64,000 nt of DNA from an uncultured Rhodospirillales bacterium (GTDB lineage: Bacteria > Pseudomonadota > Alphaproteobacteria > Azospirillales > Azospirillaceae). How positions within the stretch are numbered: position 1 is the stretch's first letter; each line of letters starts with the position of its first letter. Position numbers and translations under genes: made by a program. This document shows positions 7,809-17,943 of this stretch, in pieces. The DNA is taken from NCBI GenBank assembly GCA_903920145.1, contig CAIXKV010000216.1:18837-82836 (forward strand). Direction: 5' to 3'. The notes under the pieces are model-generated. The model was given only the letters and a program-made list of their open reading frames with translations. It ran no database searches and was not told where the DNA came from.

Positions 7809-8903
7809 ATGGCTAATCCGACAAATTCCGACCTGTTGCTGGGCGATCGTGCTCCGTCCTGCATTGGAATTACGGCCAAGGGATCGCTTTATGCCTTTGA
7901 AGAACAGGCTGGACGGGCGGTCGTTGTCATTTTGGCGCAAACCCTGGAGGACTCTGGGCTATTGCCCCTGCTATCCGCTTTTTCGGCACGAGCCGAAGAA
8001 TTTTCCTCACGCGAGGTCGATTTGGTGGCCTTGACGGGTGAAGACGTCGAGCGGGTTTTCGAGTATAACTTCCACCATCCCAGTCGCGTTGTTTTGGTTG
8101 GCTCTTTGAACAATTTTCTTCGTCGGATCAATTTTGATAGTCCTGCGGCGGAAGTCATGGTTCTAGATCGCAATCTGAGAGTGGCTCGACGCATCGGGAC
8201 CGGAGCCCCAGAGGCTATGGTCGCCGAAGCTGCGATGGTGGCCAAGGGGCTGCCGAGTGAAGTGCCACATGATATTTGTGCTCCGGCTCCGGTCTTGTTA
8301 CTGCCGAATGTCCTGGAACGGGAGCTGTGCCAAGACTTGATTGACATGCATCGGGCTGGGCCGACGTTCGAAAGTCCAGTTCTGACCACCGACGCCTTGG
8401 GACGGGCTCACAACAAAATTGATCATACTTACAAGAAACGTCATGATCTACTATTAGATCGTGATCATCCTATGCATGTTCGCCTTGCCGGCATTATTCA
8501 AAAACGGTGTTTTGCCGAGATCAAGCGATCTTTCCAATCAACTGTAACCCATACTGACCGCTTCTTAATCGCTTGTTATCCAGGAGATGGTGGCCATTTT
8601 CGTCGTCATCGCGACAATCGGCCCGATATCGTCGCATTTCGTCGGTTTGCGATCTCCATTAATTTGACCCTTGATGCGAACGGTTACGAAGGTGGGCATC
8701 TTCGACTGCCCGAATTTAACAGCAATCCCTATCGCTGTCCGACCGGCGGCGCGATCATTTTTTCTGTGAATCTGTTGCACGAGATTACGCCGGTGCTACG
8801 CGGTGATCGCTATACATTGGTTACCCATCTGCATGACGATGAAGGCGAAGCCCAGTGGCGGGCCTATCGTAGCTCTATGTCCACAGTTGGGACTGCCGAC
8901 TAA
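7809..8903 (+). CDS. Thioredoxin-fold / 2OG-Fe(II) oxygenase fusion
   Basis: A 364-residue cytoplasmic protein. AAGGAGG seven bases before the ATG at 7809 fixes the start. Residues 1-155 resemble a peroxiredoxin/redoxin domain (LGDRAPSCIGIT, then VVVILAQT), but the usual peroxidatic Cys motif after the second strand is absent. Residues 160-355 form a prolyl-hydroxylase-type double-stranded beta helix: HFRRHRDN supplies the HxD iron ligands, HEITPV the distal His and RYTLVTH the 2-oxoglutarate-binding Arg. The likely activity is hydroxylation of a protein or small molecule using O2, Fe(II) and 2-oxoglutarate. The substrate is unknown. A clear terminator follows. Confidence 0.8.
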   Translation: MANPTNSDLLLGDRAPSCIGITAKGSLYAFEEQAGRAVVVILAQTLEDSGLLPLLSAFSARAEEFSSREVDLVALTGEDVERVFEYNFHHPSRVVLVGSLNNFLRRINFDSPAAEVMVLDRNLRVARRIGTGAPEAMVAEAAMVAKGLPSEVPHDICAPAPVLLLPNVLERELCQDLIDMHRAGPTFESPVLTTDALGRAHNKIDHTYKKRHDLLLDRDHPMHVRLAGIIQKRCFAEIKRSFQSTVTHTDRFLIACYPGDGGHFRRHRDNRPDIVAFRRFAISINLTLDANGYEGGHLRLPEFNSNPYRCPTGGAIIFSVNLLHEITPVLRGDRYTLVTHLHDDEGEAQWRAYRSSMSTVGTAD

Positions 8904-8937
8904 GCGAAAACAGATCAAAGAGCACAAATAAAAGGAT

Positions 8938-8963
8938 AACGGGGGTCTTGCGCCCCCGTTTTT
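8938..8963 (+). terminator. Rho-independent terminator after the oxygenase gene
   Basis: ACGGGGG and CCCCCGT arms around a short loop, followed by a run of five T. It lies 35 bases past the stop codon. Confidence 0.85.
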
Positions 8964-9220
8964 CGTTATTAAGGGCATCGAATCAAATTGCCCACAGAGA
9001 AAACAATCCGCCTATTGAGCAATCATCCCACATGAAAAAAAGACATTTGCCTACGAAAATAGCAAGCGCCGGCTCTGGGGTGTGACACATTTTGCCGCAC
9101 TCGCACAAAAATAGTTGCAGTGCGGTAGCGGAAGTCTTGGCAAGGCCGTGGGTTTCAGGCAGGCTTGACCCCTGTTAGACCGCCCCAGGGGGGGGACGGT
9201 CTGAAAATGGGAAGGTATGC
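8964..9220 (+). promoter_or_regulatory. Transhydrogenase operon leader with two inverted repeats
   Basis: The gene-free stretch is 8904-9220, including the terminator above. It holds two inverted repeats ahead of pntAA. The first is CCGCACT (9095-9101) with AGTGCGG (9119-9125), a possible operator. The second is AGACCG (9177-9182) with CGGTCT (9197-9202) around a G-rich loop, ending seven bases before the GGGAAGG ribosome site (9209-9215), so it could affect translation or termination. No confident promoter was identified. Confidence 0.4.
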
Positions 9221-10420
9221 ATGAAAATCGCCATACCCAAAGAACGGCGCCCGAACGAACGCCGTGTTGCGGCCTCTCCGGAGACTGTCAAAAAACTAAA
9301 AGGGTTGGGTCTGGACGTCGTCGTCGAAAGCGGAGCTGGGATAGGGGCTGCATACCCCGATCGTGCTTACGTTGAAGCCGGTGCCGTGATCGAGACAGAG
9401 CCGGCTGCGGTGTTCGGCGATGCCGACATCGTGCTGAAGGTGCAGCGACCTCTGGGTATGGCCGAAGGTGGCCCGGATGAGGTCCATCTGTTGAAGCCCG
9501 GCGCTATCCTGATCGGCATTCTGGCACCTTACGGCTCGTCAGAGGCTCTGAAAGCCTACGCCAAGGCCAAGGTTACAGCCATTTCCATGGAATTGATGCC
9601 TCGGATCACCCGAGCCCAGGCCATGGACGTCTTGTCGAGCCAAGCGAATCTCGCGGGCTATCGGGCAGTGCTGGATGCCGCCAATGAGTTTGGCCGGGCC
9701 TTTCCGATGATGATGACCGCCGCCGGCACCGTGCCACCCGCGCGATGTCTGGTGATGGGCGTTGGCGTCGCGGGTCTTCAGGCCATTGCCACCGCTCGCC
9801 GCCTAGGAGCCGTGGTCAGTGCGACCGATGTGCGCCCCGCCGTAAAGGAACAGGTTAAGAGTCTGGGCGCGACGTTCGTTGCCGTTGAAGATGACGAGTT
9901 CCGCCAAGCTGAGACAAAAGGCGGATATGCTAAAGAGATGAGTGCAGCGTATCAGGCAAAACAGGCTATTCTGATCGCTGATACCATCAAAAAGCAGGAT
10001 ATTGTTATCACAACAGCACTGATTCCTGGCCGAAAAGCACCAATTCTGATTAATTCAGAAATGGTTTCATCTATGAAGCCGGGCTCTGTGATCGTCGATT
10101 TGGCGGTTGAGCAGGGAGGTAATGTTGAAGGGTCGCGTAAAGGTAAGATCATTATCACGCCCGGCGGTGTTAAAATCGTTGGTCATTTGAATGTTCCGAG
10201 CCGAATCGCCATCGATGCTTCTGCATTGTATGCCCGTAATTTGCTCAAATTAATCGAATTGATCGTGGATCAGAAAACCGGGAACGTCGTCTTGGATTGG
10301 GACGACGAGATCATCAAGGCCACGGTGCTAACCCACGAGGGCCGAATCATCCATCCCGCCTTTGTCGAGGCCGAAGCCGCCGCCACAACCAGCGCCGCGT
10401 CGACACCCCCGACCGCTTGA
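9221..10420 (+). CDS. pntAA: NAD(P) transhydrogenase subunit alpha part 1 (NAD(H)-binding dI)
   Basis: A 399-residue soluble domain-I subunit of the proton-translocating nicotinamide nucleotide transhydrogenase. Together with PntAB and PntB it uses the proton gradient to make NADPH from NADH. It begins [20 protein letters not shown], the family N-terminus. [17 protein letters not shown] and the Rossmann stretch [20 protein letters not shown] bind NAD(H). The C-terminus is an Ala/Thr-rich tail. The split alpha subunit (dI separate from the first membrane part) is the Rhodospirillum rubrum arrangement. GGGAAGG lies five bases before the ATG. An AT-rich patch covers about 9890-10270. Confidence 0.95.
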   Translation: MKIAIPKERRPNERRVAASPETVKKLKGLGLDVVVESGAGIGAAYPDRAYVEAGAVIETEPAAVFGDADIVLKVQRPLGMAEGGPDEVHLLKPGAILIGILAPYGSSEALKAYAKAKVTAISMELMPRITRAQAMDVLSSQANLAGYRAVLDAANEFGRAFPMMMTAAGTVPPARCLVMGVGVAGLQAIATARRLGAVVSATDVRPAVKEQVKSLGATFVAVEDDEFRQAETKGGYAKEMSAAYQAKQAILIADTIKKQDIVITTALIPGRKAPILINSEMVSSMKPGSVIVDLAVEQGGNVEGSRKGKIIITPGGVKIVGHLNVPSRIAIDASALYARNLLKLIELIVDQKTGNVVLDWDDEIIKATVLTHEGRIIHPAFVEAEAAATTSAASTPPTA

Positions 10421-10434
10421 CGGAGATCGAGATC

Positions 10435-10863
10435 ATGGATTCCAATGAACTAACCAACAGCGTCGCAGCCCTTCAAGCTGAACTGGATACGCTGCTGAAG
10501 AAAACTGATGCTTTGACGACCGCTATTGGACAGGCTAGTCATAAAGCATCTGATATTGCGACGGCAGCCTCTCCGCATGGTGCCTTTATTCTAACCGGAC
10601 TTACTGTATTCGTACTGGCCGTTTTTGTTGGATACCATGTAGTATGGCGTGTGACACCGGCTTTACATTCACCTTTAATGAGCGTTACGAACGCCATTTC
10701 GTCGGTAATAATCGTTGGAGCCTTGATTGCTGCCGGCCCGGCTAGCTTTCAATTTTCCCAAGCTATGGGATTTGTTGCGGTGATTCTTGCCTCAATTAAC
10801 ATTTTTGGCGGCTTCATCGTAACCCAACGCATGTTGGCCATGTACAAGAAAAAAAGTAAATAA
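10435..10863 (+). CDS. pntAB: NAD(P) transhydrogenase subunit alpha part 2
   Basis: A 142-residue membrane subunit: a hydrophilic N-terminal helix (residues 5-40) followed by three to four hydrophobic helices ([20 protein letters not shown] onward), with [13 protein letters not shown] at the C-terminus, which is typical of PntAB. It forms part of the proton channel with PntB. It starts 14 bases after pntAA at the ATG following GGAGATCGAG and is followed 18 bases later by pntB, so the three form one operon. Confidence 0.93.
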   Translation: MDSNELTNSVAALQAELDTLLKKTDALTTAIGQASHKASDIATAASPHGAFILTGLTVFVLAVFVGYHVVWRVTPALHSPLMSVTNAISSVIIVGALIAAGPASFQFSQAMGFVAVILASINIFGGFIVTQRMLAMYKKKSK

Positions 10864-10881
10864 GAACGGAGGACTTTTGTC

Positions 10882-12273
10882 ATGGAAACTGCTTCCACTC
10901 TAGCGTATTTGGTTGCCTCCGTCTGTTTTATTTTGGCGTTGCGTGGCCTTTCATCTCCAGTATCATCGCGTTCTGGTAATTTGTTCGGTATTGTCGGCAT
11001 GGTTATTGCCATTTTTACGACACTGTCGTTACCGATTGTGGTTTCTCTGTGGGTCATCATCCCTGGCATTCTCATCGGCGGCAGTATTGGCGCCTACATC
11101 GCTTACCGGATTGAAATGACTGCGCTTCCCCAATTGGTCGCAGCGTTTCACAGTTTAGTCGGCTTGGCGGCGGTCTGCGTAGCAACGGCGGCATTCTTTT
11201 CTCCCGAATCGTACAATATCGGGATTCGCCATGACATTCTGACTGGTAGTCTGATTGAAATGAGTCTTGGCACGGCTATCGGTGCCATCACTTTTACCGG
11301 ATCCATTATCGCCTTCCTCAAGCTCCAGGCGTTGATTACCGGTAAGCCTTTGATGTTTCCATTACAACATCAAATCAATCTGGCTCTTGGCCTTGGTATT
11401 GCCGTCCTGATTGTGGTGCTGTGCCGGACCAATGCGGATTGGGCATTTTGGGCTTTGGCTGGGGTCTCGTTGCTCCTAGGCTTTCTGTTGATTCTACCCA
11501 TCGGCGGTGCAGATATGCCGGTGGTGATCTCGATGCTGAACAGCTATTCGGGATGGGCGGCATGCGGTATTGGGTTCACGCTTCAAAATAACCTGCTGAT
11601 CATTACCGGAGCCTTGGTCGGTTCATCGGGTGCGATTCTCTCTTACATTATGTGCAAGGGGATGAATCGCTCGATCTTCAACGTGATTCTGGGTGGATTC
11701 GGTGGTGAATCCGCCGGTCCTGCTGGCGATGGACCCGGAGGAGACCGCACCGTTCGATCCGGTTCGGCTGAAGATGCGGCTTTCATCATGAAGAACGCTT
11801 CCAAAGTAGTGGTGGTGCCCGGTTACGGCATGGCCGTAGCTCAGGCCCAGCATGCTTTGCGCGAGATGGCTGATCTGCTCAAGGCCGAAGGTGTGGATGT
11901 CAAATATGCCATCCATCCAGTGGCAGGACGGATGCCTGGGCACATGAATGTGCTATTGGCCGAAGCAAACGTACCTTATGATGAAGTGTTTGAGCTGGAA
12001 GAAATCAATCGTGATTTTTCCCAGACTGACGTCGCTTTTGTCATTGGTGCCAACGATGTCACCAATCCAGCAGCCAAAACAGATCCAAAATCGCCCATCT
12101 ACGGAATGCCGATCTTGGATGTAGATAAGGCAAAGACGGTTCTATTCATCAAGCGGTCGATGGCTTCGGGCTACGCGGGCGTGGATAATGAATTATTTTT
12201 CCGCCCTAACACTATGATGCTGTTCGGGGATGCGAAAAAAGTCTGTGAAGAGGTGGTGCGCGCTTTAGGCTAA
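10882..12273 (+). CDS. pntB: NAD(P) transhydrogenase subunit beta
   Basis: A 463-residue protein with about nine membrane helices (residues 1-265) and the NADP(H)-binding domain III at the C-terminus. GYGMAVAQAQHALREM is the nucleotide-binding Gly-rich loop, followed by HPVAGRMPGHMNVLLAEA, FVIGANDVTNPAA and SMASGYAGVDNELFF, all family signatures. A GGAGG ribosome site precedes the ATG. It completes the proton-pumping transhydrogenase. A hairpin 37 bases past the stop probably ends the operon. Confidence 0.95.
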   Translation: METASTLAYLVASVCFILALRGLSSPVSSRSGNLFGIVGMVIAIFTTLSLPIVVSLWVIIPGILIGGSIGAYIAYRIEMTALPQLVAAFHSLVGLAAVCVATAAFFSPESYNIGIRHDILTGSLIEMSLGTAIGAITFTGSIIAFLKLQALITGKPLMFPLQHQINLALGLGIAVLIVVLCRTNADWAFWALAGVSLLLGFLLILPIGGADMPVVISMLNSYSGWAACGIGFTLQNNLLIITGALVGSSGAILSYIMCKGMNRSIFNVILGGFGGESAGPAGDGPGGDRTVRSGSAEDAAFIMKNASKVVVVPGYGMAVAQAQHALREMADLLKAEGVDVKYAIHPVAGRMPGHMNVLLAEANVPYDEVFELEEINRDFSQTDVAFVIGANDVTNPAAKTDPKSPIYGMPILDVDKAKTVLFIKRSMASGYAGVDNELFFRPNTMMLFGDAKKVCEEVVRALG

Positions 12274-12309
12274 GGAGCATCAAACTCTTTGGGTGCGGGG
12301 GGCGGAAAG

Positions 12310-12341
12310 CCGATGAGAAAAGTCAATAGCTTTTTCATCGG
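12310..12341. terminator. Hairpin after pntB, likely terminator
   Basis: CCGATGAGAAAAG pairs with CTTTTTCATCGG (one bulged G) around a seven-base loop. The T-run sits inside the 3' arm, so the structure could work in either direction. Confidence 0.55.
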
Positions 12342-12497
12342 TGGAACGTCCCCAGCAGCCTGCGACAACATGGGTCTTGTCAACCGCTTGTATGCTATTG
12401 GCAAATGACCTCGGGGCGGCGTGGGTCGCCTTGGTGATTCTTGCAATCAGCCCAGATTTCACCGCAAGAGACCGGCGCAAGGGGTTGGACCGGATTG

Positions 12498-14903
12498 ATG
12501 ACCCGACTGAAGCCGATTGATGCGCGATTGGCGACCGCCTTAGTGGTGGCGGTGATGGCCGCGCTTTTCGGCTGGCAAATGATCGGGGTGCGCCAAACCG
12601 CGCTTGATCAGGCTGGTCAACAAAGTATGGCGTTGGCCCGAACCGCCGAGCGACAGGTTCTTGGCAGTCTGCGCGGTGCTGAGATGCTGGCTACCGATGT
12701 TTCGGCCTTATTGGTTGAACGCGGGGTGAGTGACGGCGATGTCCCACCTATTCTCAAGACACGGTTGGCAGCCTATCCCGAGTTGCGGTCTTTGAAGCTG
12801 ATCGATGATGCCGGTCGCGAGCTTTTGATGGTGGAGCGCCCCCGAGAGGGTGGCCCCCATGCCGGGATAGCCCCCGTTGCCGCCGATCACGACACGCTGC
12901 TTATTGAACGTCCGCTGATCACCCCCGATGGCCTCCGGTTAGGGCGCATCATGATTGAGGTTGCGGCCCGGCCCGTAACAGACGTTCTGTCGGCTTTGCC
13001 ACTCGGCGCCAATGGGAAAGCTTGGTTAGCCGACTCTGACGGTCGTGCGGTTATTGCCGTAGAGTCTGACCCGGTCAACCGAATCACCGAAGATACAGCC
13101 AATAAAATGAGCACATCGATCGGAGCCTTCGTGATCGGTCGCCCGCTATCGGGTGAACGATCAATGATTGTGCGCCTATCCGATCCAACGAGTAGGTTTC
13201 AGCGGTTGATCGCTGTCCGGCCTGTCGATGGCTACCCGTTGCAAATCGCCGTTGGTTTGTCAGTGGATACGGTCCTGGCTTCGTGGCGTGAAAATCTGCT
13301 GTGGTATGGTGGGGTCACGCTGATATTGGGGGCGTTGGCCCTGATTTATGCCTGGGCTCTCGACCGCCAAAGCCGAAATACCGTGACTGCCCGTCGGGAA
13401 AAGGAACATTTATTAGCGGCAGCCGCTGCTCATCAACGCGGTATTCTTGATGCAACCATCGATGGCTTGATCACAATAGATGAAAATAGTTTGGTTTTAG
13501 GAATAAACCGTTCAGTAGAACGGATTTTTGGCTATCGCGAAATGGAACTGTTAGGTCAACCTGTTAGCCGGCTGGTTCCAGCCTTAACGCTTGACGCGAT
13601 CTTTTCCGGTCTGGCTCGAGAGTTGGAAGGGTTTCGCAAAGATAACAGTGTTATCCCATTGGATTTAGCAATAGCCGAATTGCCGACGGAAGCAACGCTT
13701 TCGTTATCTGCCGGCGCACGCGTTTTTATTGGAACTGTCCGTGATTTAAGCGAAAAAAGAGCAGCCGAAACGGCATTAAGGGCATCACAGGCACGTAACA
13801 CCGCTATCCTTGCCGCCGCCGCCGAAGGAATTATCGCAGTCGAACCAGAAGGTCGAATGGAGACGGTCAACGCCGCCGCTGGTCGCATCTTCGGCTATGA
13901 TCCAGTTGAACTCATTGGACAAGATATTTCAATTCTAATCCCAGAAGTCTTTTCTACCCCATTAGAAAGACAATCTATTGGAGATATCTATGTATCCGAT
14001 GATCACTGCCCAGATCGCAAGCGTGAAGTCATCGGGCGACGTCGGGATGGTCGAACATTTCCATTAGAAATGGCCATCAGCATCTTAGAACAGGCGGGTC
14101 ATCGCCTGTTTATCGCTGTGGTTGGTGATATCACCCAACGAAAAGAAGCCGAATCCGCCTTAAGAAATGCGAAACTTGATGCCGAAGCTGCAAATCAAGC
14201 AAAAACTCAATTTTTAGCTCATATGAGTCATGAATTACGGACCCCATTAAATGCCATTATCGGATTTTCTGATATGATGAAGCAAGAAATGGTTGGGTCA
14301 TTAAGTCCAATCTATCTTGATTATGCCCGAAATATTAATGATAGTGGGAAGCAATTAATAGCTATTATTGATGATTTATTAGATGTTTCTCGCTTACAAC
14401 TTGGTAAATTTCCACTTAATGACGGTATTGTTGATTTACATGGAGCCGTTACAGGGGCTTTGGCTATTATGCGGTCCCGTGCCGAAGATGGGGGAATCCT
14501 ATTAACCGAAGCCGTTGCCGAGTCTTTGCCGAAATTGCGGGGAGACGCCCGTGCCATTCGTCAACTTTTGATCAATTTAGTGAGTAATGCCATTAAATTT
14601 ACACCGCGCAATGGTACCGTACAGATTTGTGGAAAATATAGTGGTGATGGTCGATTAATAATATCTGTAGTTGATACCGGGCGCGGCATACCACCAGATA
14701 TGATTGATCATGTTCTCGATCCATTCCACCATACTGATCCTTTTACGGCCAGCAAAACCCGTGGCATAGGTCTTGGCTTACCAATTTGTCGTTGGTTAAT
14801 GGAACTTCACGGAGGATTATTGACTATAAAAAGCACAATTCCGGTTGGAACTACAGTTATTGTTGATTTTCCCAAAGAACGCGTTCTTTTATCGATTATG
14901 TAA
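12498..14903 (+). CDS. Membrane sensor histidine kinase with two PAS domains
   Basis: An 801-residue kinase: TM1 (about 10-30), a periplasmic sensor domain (about 31-262), TM2 (about 266-288), PAS1 (about 312-380), PAS2 (about 432-550), then HisKA with FLAHMSHELRTPLNAIIGFS (phospho-accepting His about residue 578), and HATPase with LLINLVSNAIKFTP (N box), DTGRGIP (G1) and GIGLGLPICR (G2). No receiver domain is attached and no response-regulator gene is adjacent, so the partner is elsewhere. The signal is unknown. The start is the ATG at 12498; a TTG 19 codons upstream is less likely. The first 900 bases are GC-rich and the rest AT-rich, with the change near 13440. Confidence 0.9.
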   Translation: MTRLKPIDARLATALVVAVMAALFGWQMIGVRQTALDQAGQQSMALARTAERQVLGSLRGAEMLATDVSALLVERGVSDGDVPPILKTRLAAYPELRSLKLIDDAGRELLMVERPREGGPHAGIAPVAADHDTLLIERPLITPDGLRLGRIMIEVAARPVTDVLSALPLGANGKAWLADSDGRAVIAVESDPVNRITEDTANKMSTSIGAFVIGRPLSGERSMIVRLSDPTSRFQRLIAVRPVDGYPLQIAVGLSVDTVLASWRENLLWYGGVTLILGALALIYAWALDRQSRNTVTARREKEHLLAAAAAHQRGILDATIDGLITIDENSLVLGINRSVERIFGYREMELLGQPVSRLVPALTLDAIFSGLARELEGFRKDNSVIPLDLAIAELPTEATLSLSAGARVFIGTVRDLSEKRAAETALRASQARNTAILAAAAEGIIAVEPEGRMETVNAAAGRIFGYDPVELIGQDISILIPEVFSTPLERQSIGDIYVSDDHCPDRKREVIGRRRDGRTFPLEMAISILEQAGHRLFIAVVGDITQRKEAESALRNAKLDAEAANQAKTQFLAHMSHELRTPLNAIIGFSDMMKQEMVGSLSPIYLDYARNINDSGKQLIAIIDDLLDVSRLQLGKFPLNDGIVDLHGAVTGALAIMRSRAEDGGILLTEAVAESLPKLRGDARAIRQLLINLVSNAIKFTPRNGTVQICGKYSGDGRLIISVVDTGRGIPPDMIDHVLDPFHHTDPFTASKTRGIGLGLPICRWLMELHGGLLTIKSTIPVGTTVIVDFPKERVLLSIM

Positions 14904-15106
14904 GTTTCTGCAAAAGTCGTAATAATAAATGTCATAACAGCATTGACAATTTTGAGAGAAAAAACGAGAATTGGTTGTTGACAGGAATTCAGCCAGGGAC
15001 TAGGACCACTTCAGGACAACTGGCCATGTTGGTATATTGGTAACGAATGATTGGTCCTGGCAATAAATTAGAGTAACGATCATCAGAAAGTCTGGAGTAC
15101 TGCATA

Positions 15107-16789
15107 ATGAAACATATCGCCATTGGCACCCGTCTTTTTTTCATTGTCGGTGTTGCGATCGCTGGTATGATCGCCGTTGGCTTAGTTGGCTTGGTGAATC
15201 TGAAGCAAGAGTTGCTATTAGACCGCAAAGATACGGTTAGAAATCTGGTTGAAAGCGCCTATGCTACGATTGATTATTATGCTGATTTGGTTCGCAAAGG
15301 CGAGCTGACCCGTGATCAGGGACAAAAAGGCGCATTATCAGCATTGCGACATATTCGCTTTGATAAGACCAATTATTTTTTTGTAACAGATATGGATGGC
15401 GTCATGCTGATGCATCCAATTGATCATACGCTTGAGGGTAAAAGTCAAATTGGTATAACTGATGCTTCTGGTAAAAAATTAGTCGCAGAAATGATCAGTA
15501 TTGCGCGCAATGATGGTGCTGGATTTGTCTCTTATGCTTTCGCAAAGCCAGGGGTTAAGGATCCCCAGCCAAAATTATCCTATGTGATGAAGTATAATGA
15601 TTGGTCATGGATGGTTGTTGCTGGAATTTATATTGATGATGTCGATCGAGCTTTTTGGTATCGAGGGATTCAGGTCGGATTGGTTGGATCATTAGTCTTG
15701 TTAATAACCGTCGGAATTGCTATTTTCATTGGTAGGGGAATTTCCAGACCCTTAACGACAATTACCAAGAGAATGGATGGGCTTGCTCATGGTGATTTGA
15801 GGGTGGATGTACCGGATACAGATCGAGGAGACGAAGTCGGTGCGCTAGCTCGCTCACTTCAGGTCTTTAAAGACAATGCATTACGAATAGAGGAACTCCG
15901 GCAAGAGCAGCACGAAGCCGAGACCCGTGCCGCTACTGAGCGTCGGCAAGTCCTCTTGGACATGGCAGATCAACTTGAGGCAGAAACTGGGCACATTGTC
16001 GATGCGTTGACCAAAGCGTGTCATAACATGGAACTAACCGCACAGGGCTTGTCGTCCCTTGCCGAGGAAACTAGCCGACAGGCAGTGGCGGTCGCTGCGG
16101 GCTCGGAAGAGGCTAGCGCCAACGTCCAGACTGTAGCAACGGCCACCAACCAGCTGACTGCGTCAGTGGCGGAAATAGCTCGGCGAGTCGCCAGTTCAGC
16201 CGTGATTTGTCAGGAAGCTGTGGTTCGAGCCAACACTGCAAACCAGGAGGTTCGAGGATTATCTGAGGCTGCCGCTAAAATTGGCGAAGTCATTCAACTA
16301 ATCACGGCCATTGCCGAGCAAACCAATCTCTTGGCGCTAAACGCGACCATTGAGGCTGCGCGGGCAGGGGAGGCTGGTAAAGGATTTGCCGTGGTGGCAG
16401 GAGAAGTAAAAGCTTTAGCCACACAAACAGCCAAAGCTACGGAAGATATTACCGCCCAAGTTTCAACAATGCAAACTGTTACCAATGGCACAGTTGCTGC
16501 TATTAATGAAATTACCACGGTAATTAATCGCGTTAGTGAAATCAGCACTTTTATTGCTTCAGCTATCGAAGAACAAGGTGCCGCAACGCGTGAAATAGCT
16601 CGCAATATCGAGCAAGCATCTTTTGGAACCAGTGAAGTGGCTGCAAATATTAATGGTGTAAAAGAAGCTGCTCATGATACTGGAAATTCGGCAACTACAG
16701 TCTTAGATGTCTCAAAAGACTTAGCTGGTTTAGCATCTGACCTACGAGAGCAGGTTAGTACTTTCCTTAAGAAAGTTCGTGTGGGCTAA
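15107..16789 (+). CDS. Methyl-accepting chemotaxis protein, single-Cache sensor
   Basis: A 560-residue chemoreceptor: TM1 (about 8-30), a periplasmic single-Cache domain of the sCache_2 type (about 35-185, with [18 protein letters not shown] and the closing [17 protein letters not shown]), TM2 (about 190-212), HAMP (about 213-265) and a cytoplasmic signalling domain whose hairpin tip reads [20 protein letters not shown]. sCache receptors commonly sense small organic acids or amines; the ligand here is not known. It has no C-terminal CheR-binding pentapeptide. It stands alone, about 200 bases after the histidine kinase gene. Confidence 0.92.
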   Translation: MKHIAIGTRLFFIVGVAIAGMIAVGLVGLVNLKQELLLDRKDTVRNLVESAYATIDYYADLVRKGELTRDQGQKGALSALRHIRFDKTNYFFVTDMDGVMLMHPIDHTLEGKSQIGITDASGKKLVAEMISIARNDGAGFVSYAFAKPGVKDPQPKLSYVMKYNDWSWMVVAGIYIDDVDRAFWYRGIQVGLVGSLVLLITVGIAIFIGRGISRPLTTITKRMDGLAHGDLRVDVPDTDRGDEVGALARSLQVFKDNALRIEELRQEQHEAETRAATERRQVLLDMADQLEAETGHIVDALTKACHNMELTAQGLSSLAEETSRQAVAVAAGSEEASANVQTVATATNQLTASVAEIARRVASSAVICQEAVVRANTANQEVRGLSEAAAKIGEVIQLITAIAEQTNLLALNATIEAARAGEAGKGFAVVAGEVKALATQTAKATEDITAQVSTMQTVTNGTVAAINEITTVINRVSEISTFIASAIEEQGAATREIARNIEQASFGTSEVAANINGVKEAAHDTGNSATTVLDVSKDLAGLASDLREQVSTFLKKVRVG

Positions 16790-17127
16790 TTTTAGAAGCT
16801 CAGTTTTGATCATCGGTTCATGAAAAAGTAACGGCGCTGGCGGTCCTGGTAAAGCACGGATGGCGCTTCGCCAGGAGCCAAGAGGTGTAGGCACCACCGC
16901 CCCGGTGAAAATGGGGGAGATGCCCGGTCGTCTTTTGACCATGACTTTGTTTCCTCGAATAGATGAATTCACTCGCCACGCAAACCGAGCAAAACATCGC
17001 CCTCAGGTTGATACAGTATCTAAAATCAATGACTGCCTTAATAGATTAACCTCGAAAATCAATGGTATTACATATAAATTTCAATTGGTTTTTGACGTAA
17101 AATGATTGATCATAATATCCTCAAAAT
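16790..17127. other. Intergenic region with a GC-rich, foldable island
   Basis: These 338 bases lie between convergent genes. Most of it is AT-rich, but 16831-16945 is a GC-rich block able to form several hairpins, for example TGGCG/CGCCA, CCTGG/CCAGG and GGTG/CACC, and GGTC/GACC just beyond it. On the minus strand one frame ends with QDRQRRYFFMNR before a stop, which could be the tail of a lost gene, but it has no start codon. I assign no function. Confidence 0.3.
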
Positions 17128-17943
17128 TTAATCTCCTATAATCAACCAGCGATGATGACTACGACTATACGTGGTACGCTCACTGGTTGAAAATTTATTA
17201 CCAGTCCATGCACGTTCTTCAAAAATAACGTGTGGAGAGGCTATAGTAATAAAATTGTAACTATTAGGTTCATTTCGAAGCCGAGTTGAAGTCGCGGTAG
17301 CCGCATGAGCAACGAGGATCGATCGTTCAACCTGCTGATGATGTTCGGCAATATCACCGCTAAACCCTCGATGCAAATGCCCTGCAAGCAACAAATCAAC
17401 GCCACATGATTCAAGAGCTGGTAATGCTAGCCGTGCCCGTCCTAATAAAGATTTGCCATTGATTCCAGGTGGAGGAAGAAATGGATGATGAGTAACTACT
17501 ACTTTAAATATAGAAGGTGGAATTGCATGAAATGCTGCCTCAATTCTCGATATTTGATTATGATTAATTCGTCCATGAGCAAAATTTAGAATAAATGAGC
17601 GCGCTGTATTAATTCCAAGAATTGCAATTTCATCATCCATAATAAAAGGATTGAGATCTTTTGTTATATAATGCTTATAATTATGAAAAGGTGCGATAAA
17701 TCTTGCAATAAGATTGTAGGCTGGAATATCATGATTGCCTGGAACCACCAACCAAGGCGCGGGCAAGCGCTCTAAAAAAGCGCTGGCGGCACGAAAGTGG
17801 CATCGACGGGCGCGCTGAACTAAGTCGCCGCTAATGACAACCAAAGACGGGCGCAATAAATCAAGGTCAAAAAGCAAAGCTTCGACAACTTCAAGATTAA
17901 TTTTACCAAAATGCAAATCAGAAAGATGGGCTATGGTTCTCAT
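17128..17943 (-). CDS. Metallophosphoesterase (CpdA-like)
   Basis: A 271-residue calcineurin-like phosphoesterase with the full metal-binding motif series: HLSDLHFG at the N-terminus, SGDLVQ, VPGNHD, VTHHPF and GHLHRG. The class includes cyclic-nucleotide phosphodiesterases such as CpdA, but substrates vary widely. The ATG overlaps the stop of the upstream lipid-kinase-like gene by four bases (ATGA), so the two are translationally coupled. That pairing suggests the substrate may be a phospholipid-derived or nucleotide phosphoester; this is inference. Confidence 0.85.
   Translation of the reverse strand: MRTIAHLSDLHFGKINLEVVEALLFDLDLLRPSLVVISGDLVQRARRCHFRAASAFLERLPAPWLVVPGNHDIPAYNLIARFIAPFHNYKHYITKDLNPFIMDDEIAILGINTARSFILNFAHGRINHNQISRIEAAFHAIPPSIFKVVVTHHPFLPPPGINGKSLLGRARLALPALESCGVDLLLAGHLHRGFSGDIAEHHQQVERSILVAHAATATSTRLRNEPNSYNFITIASPHVIFEERAWTGNKFSTSERTTYSRSHHRWLIIGD

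Noticed and set aside
14940..15106. TTGACA sequences upstream of the chemoreceptor as promoters
   Set aside because: Two TTGACA hexamers occur, but the matching -10 sequences at the right distance are poor, so no promoter is annotated.
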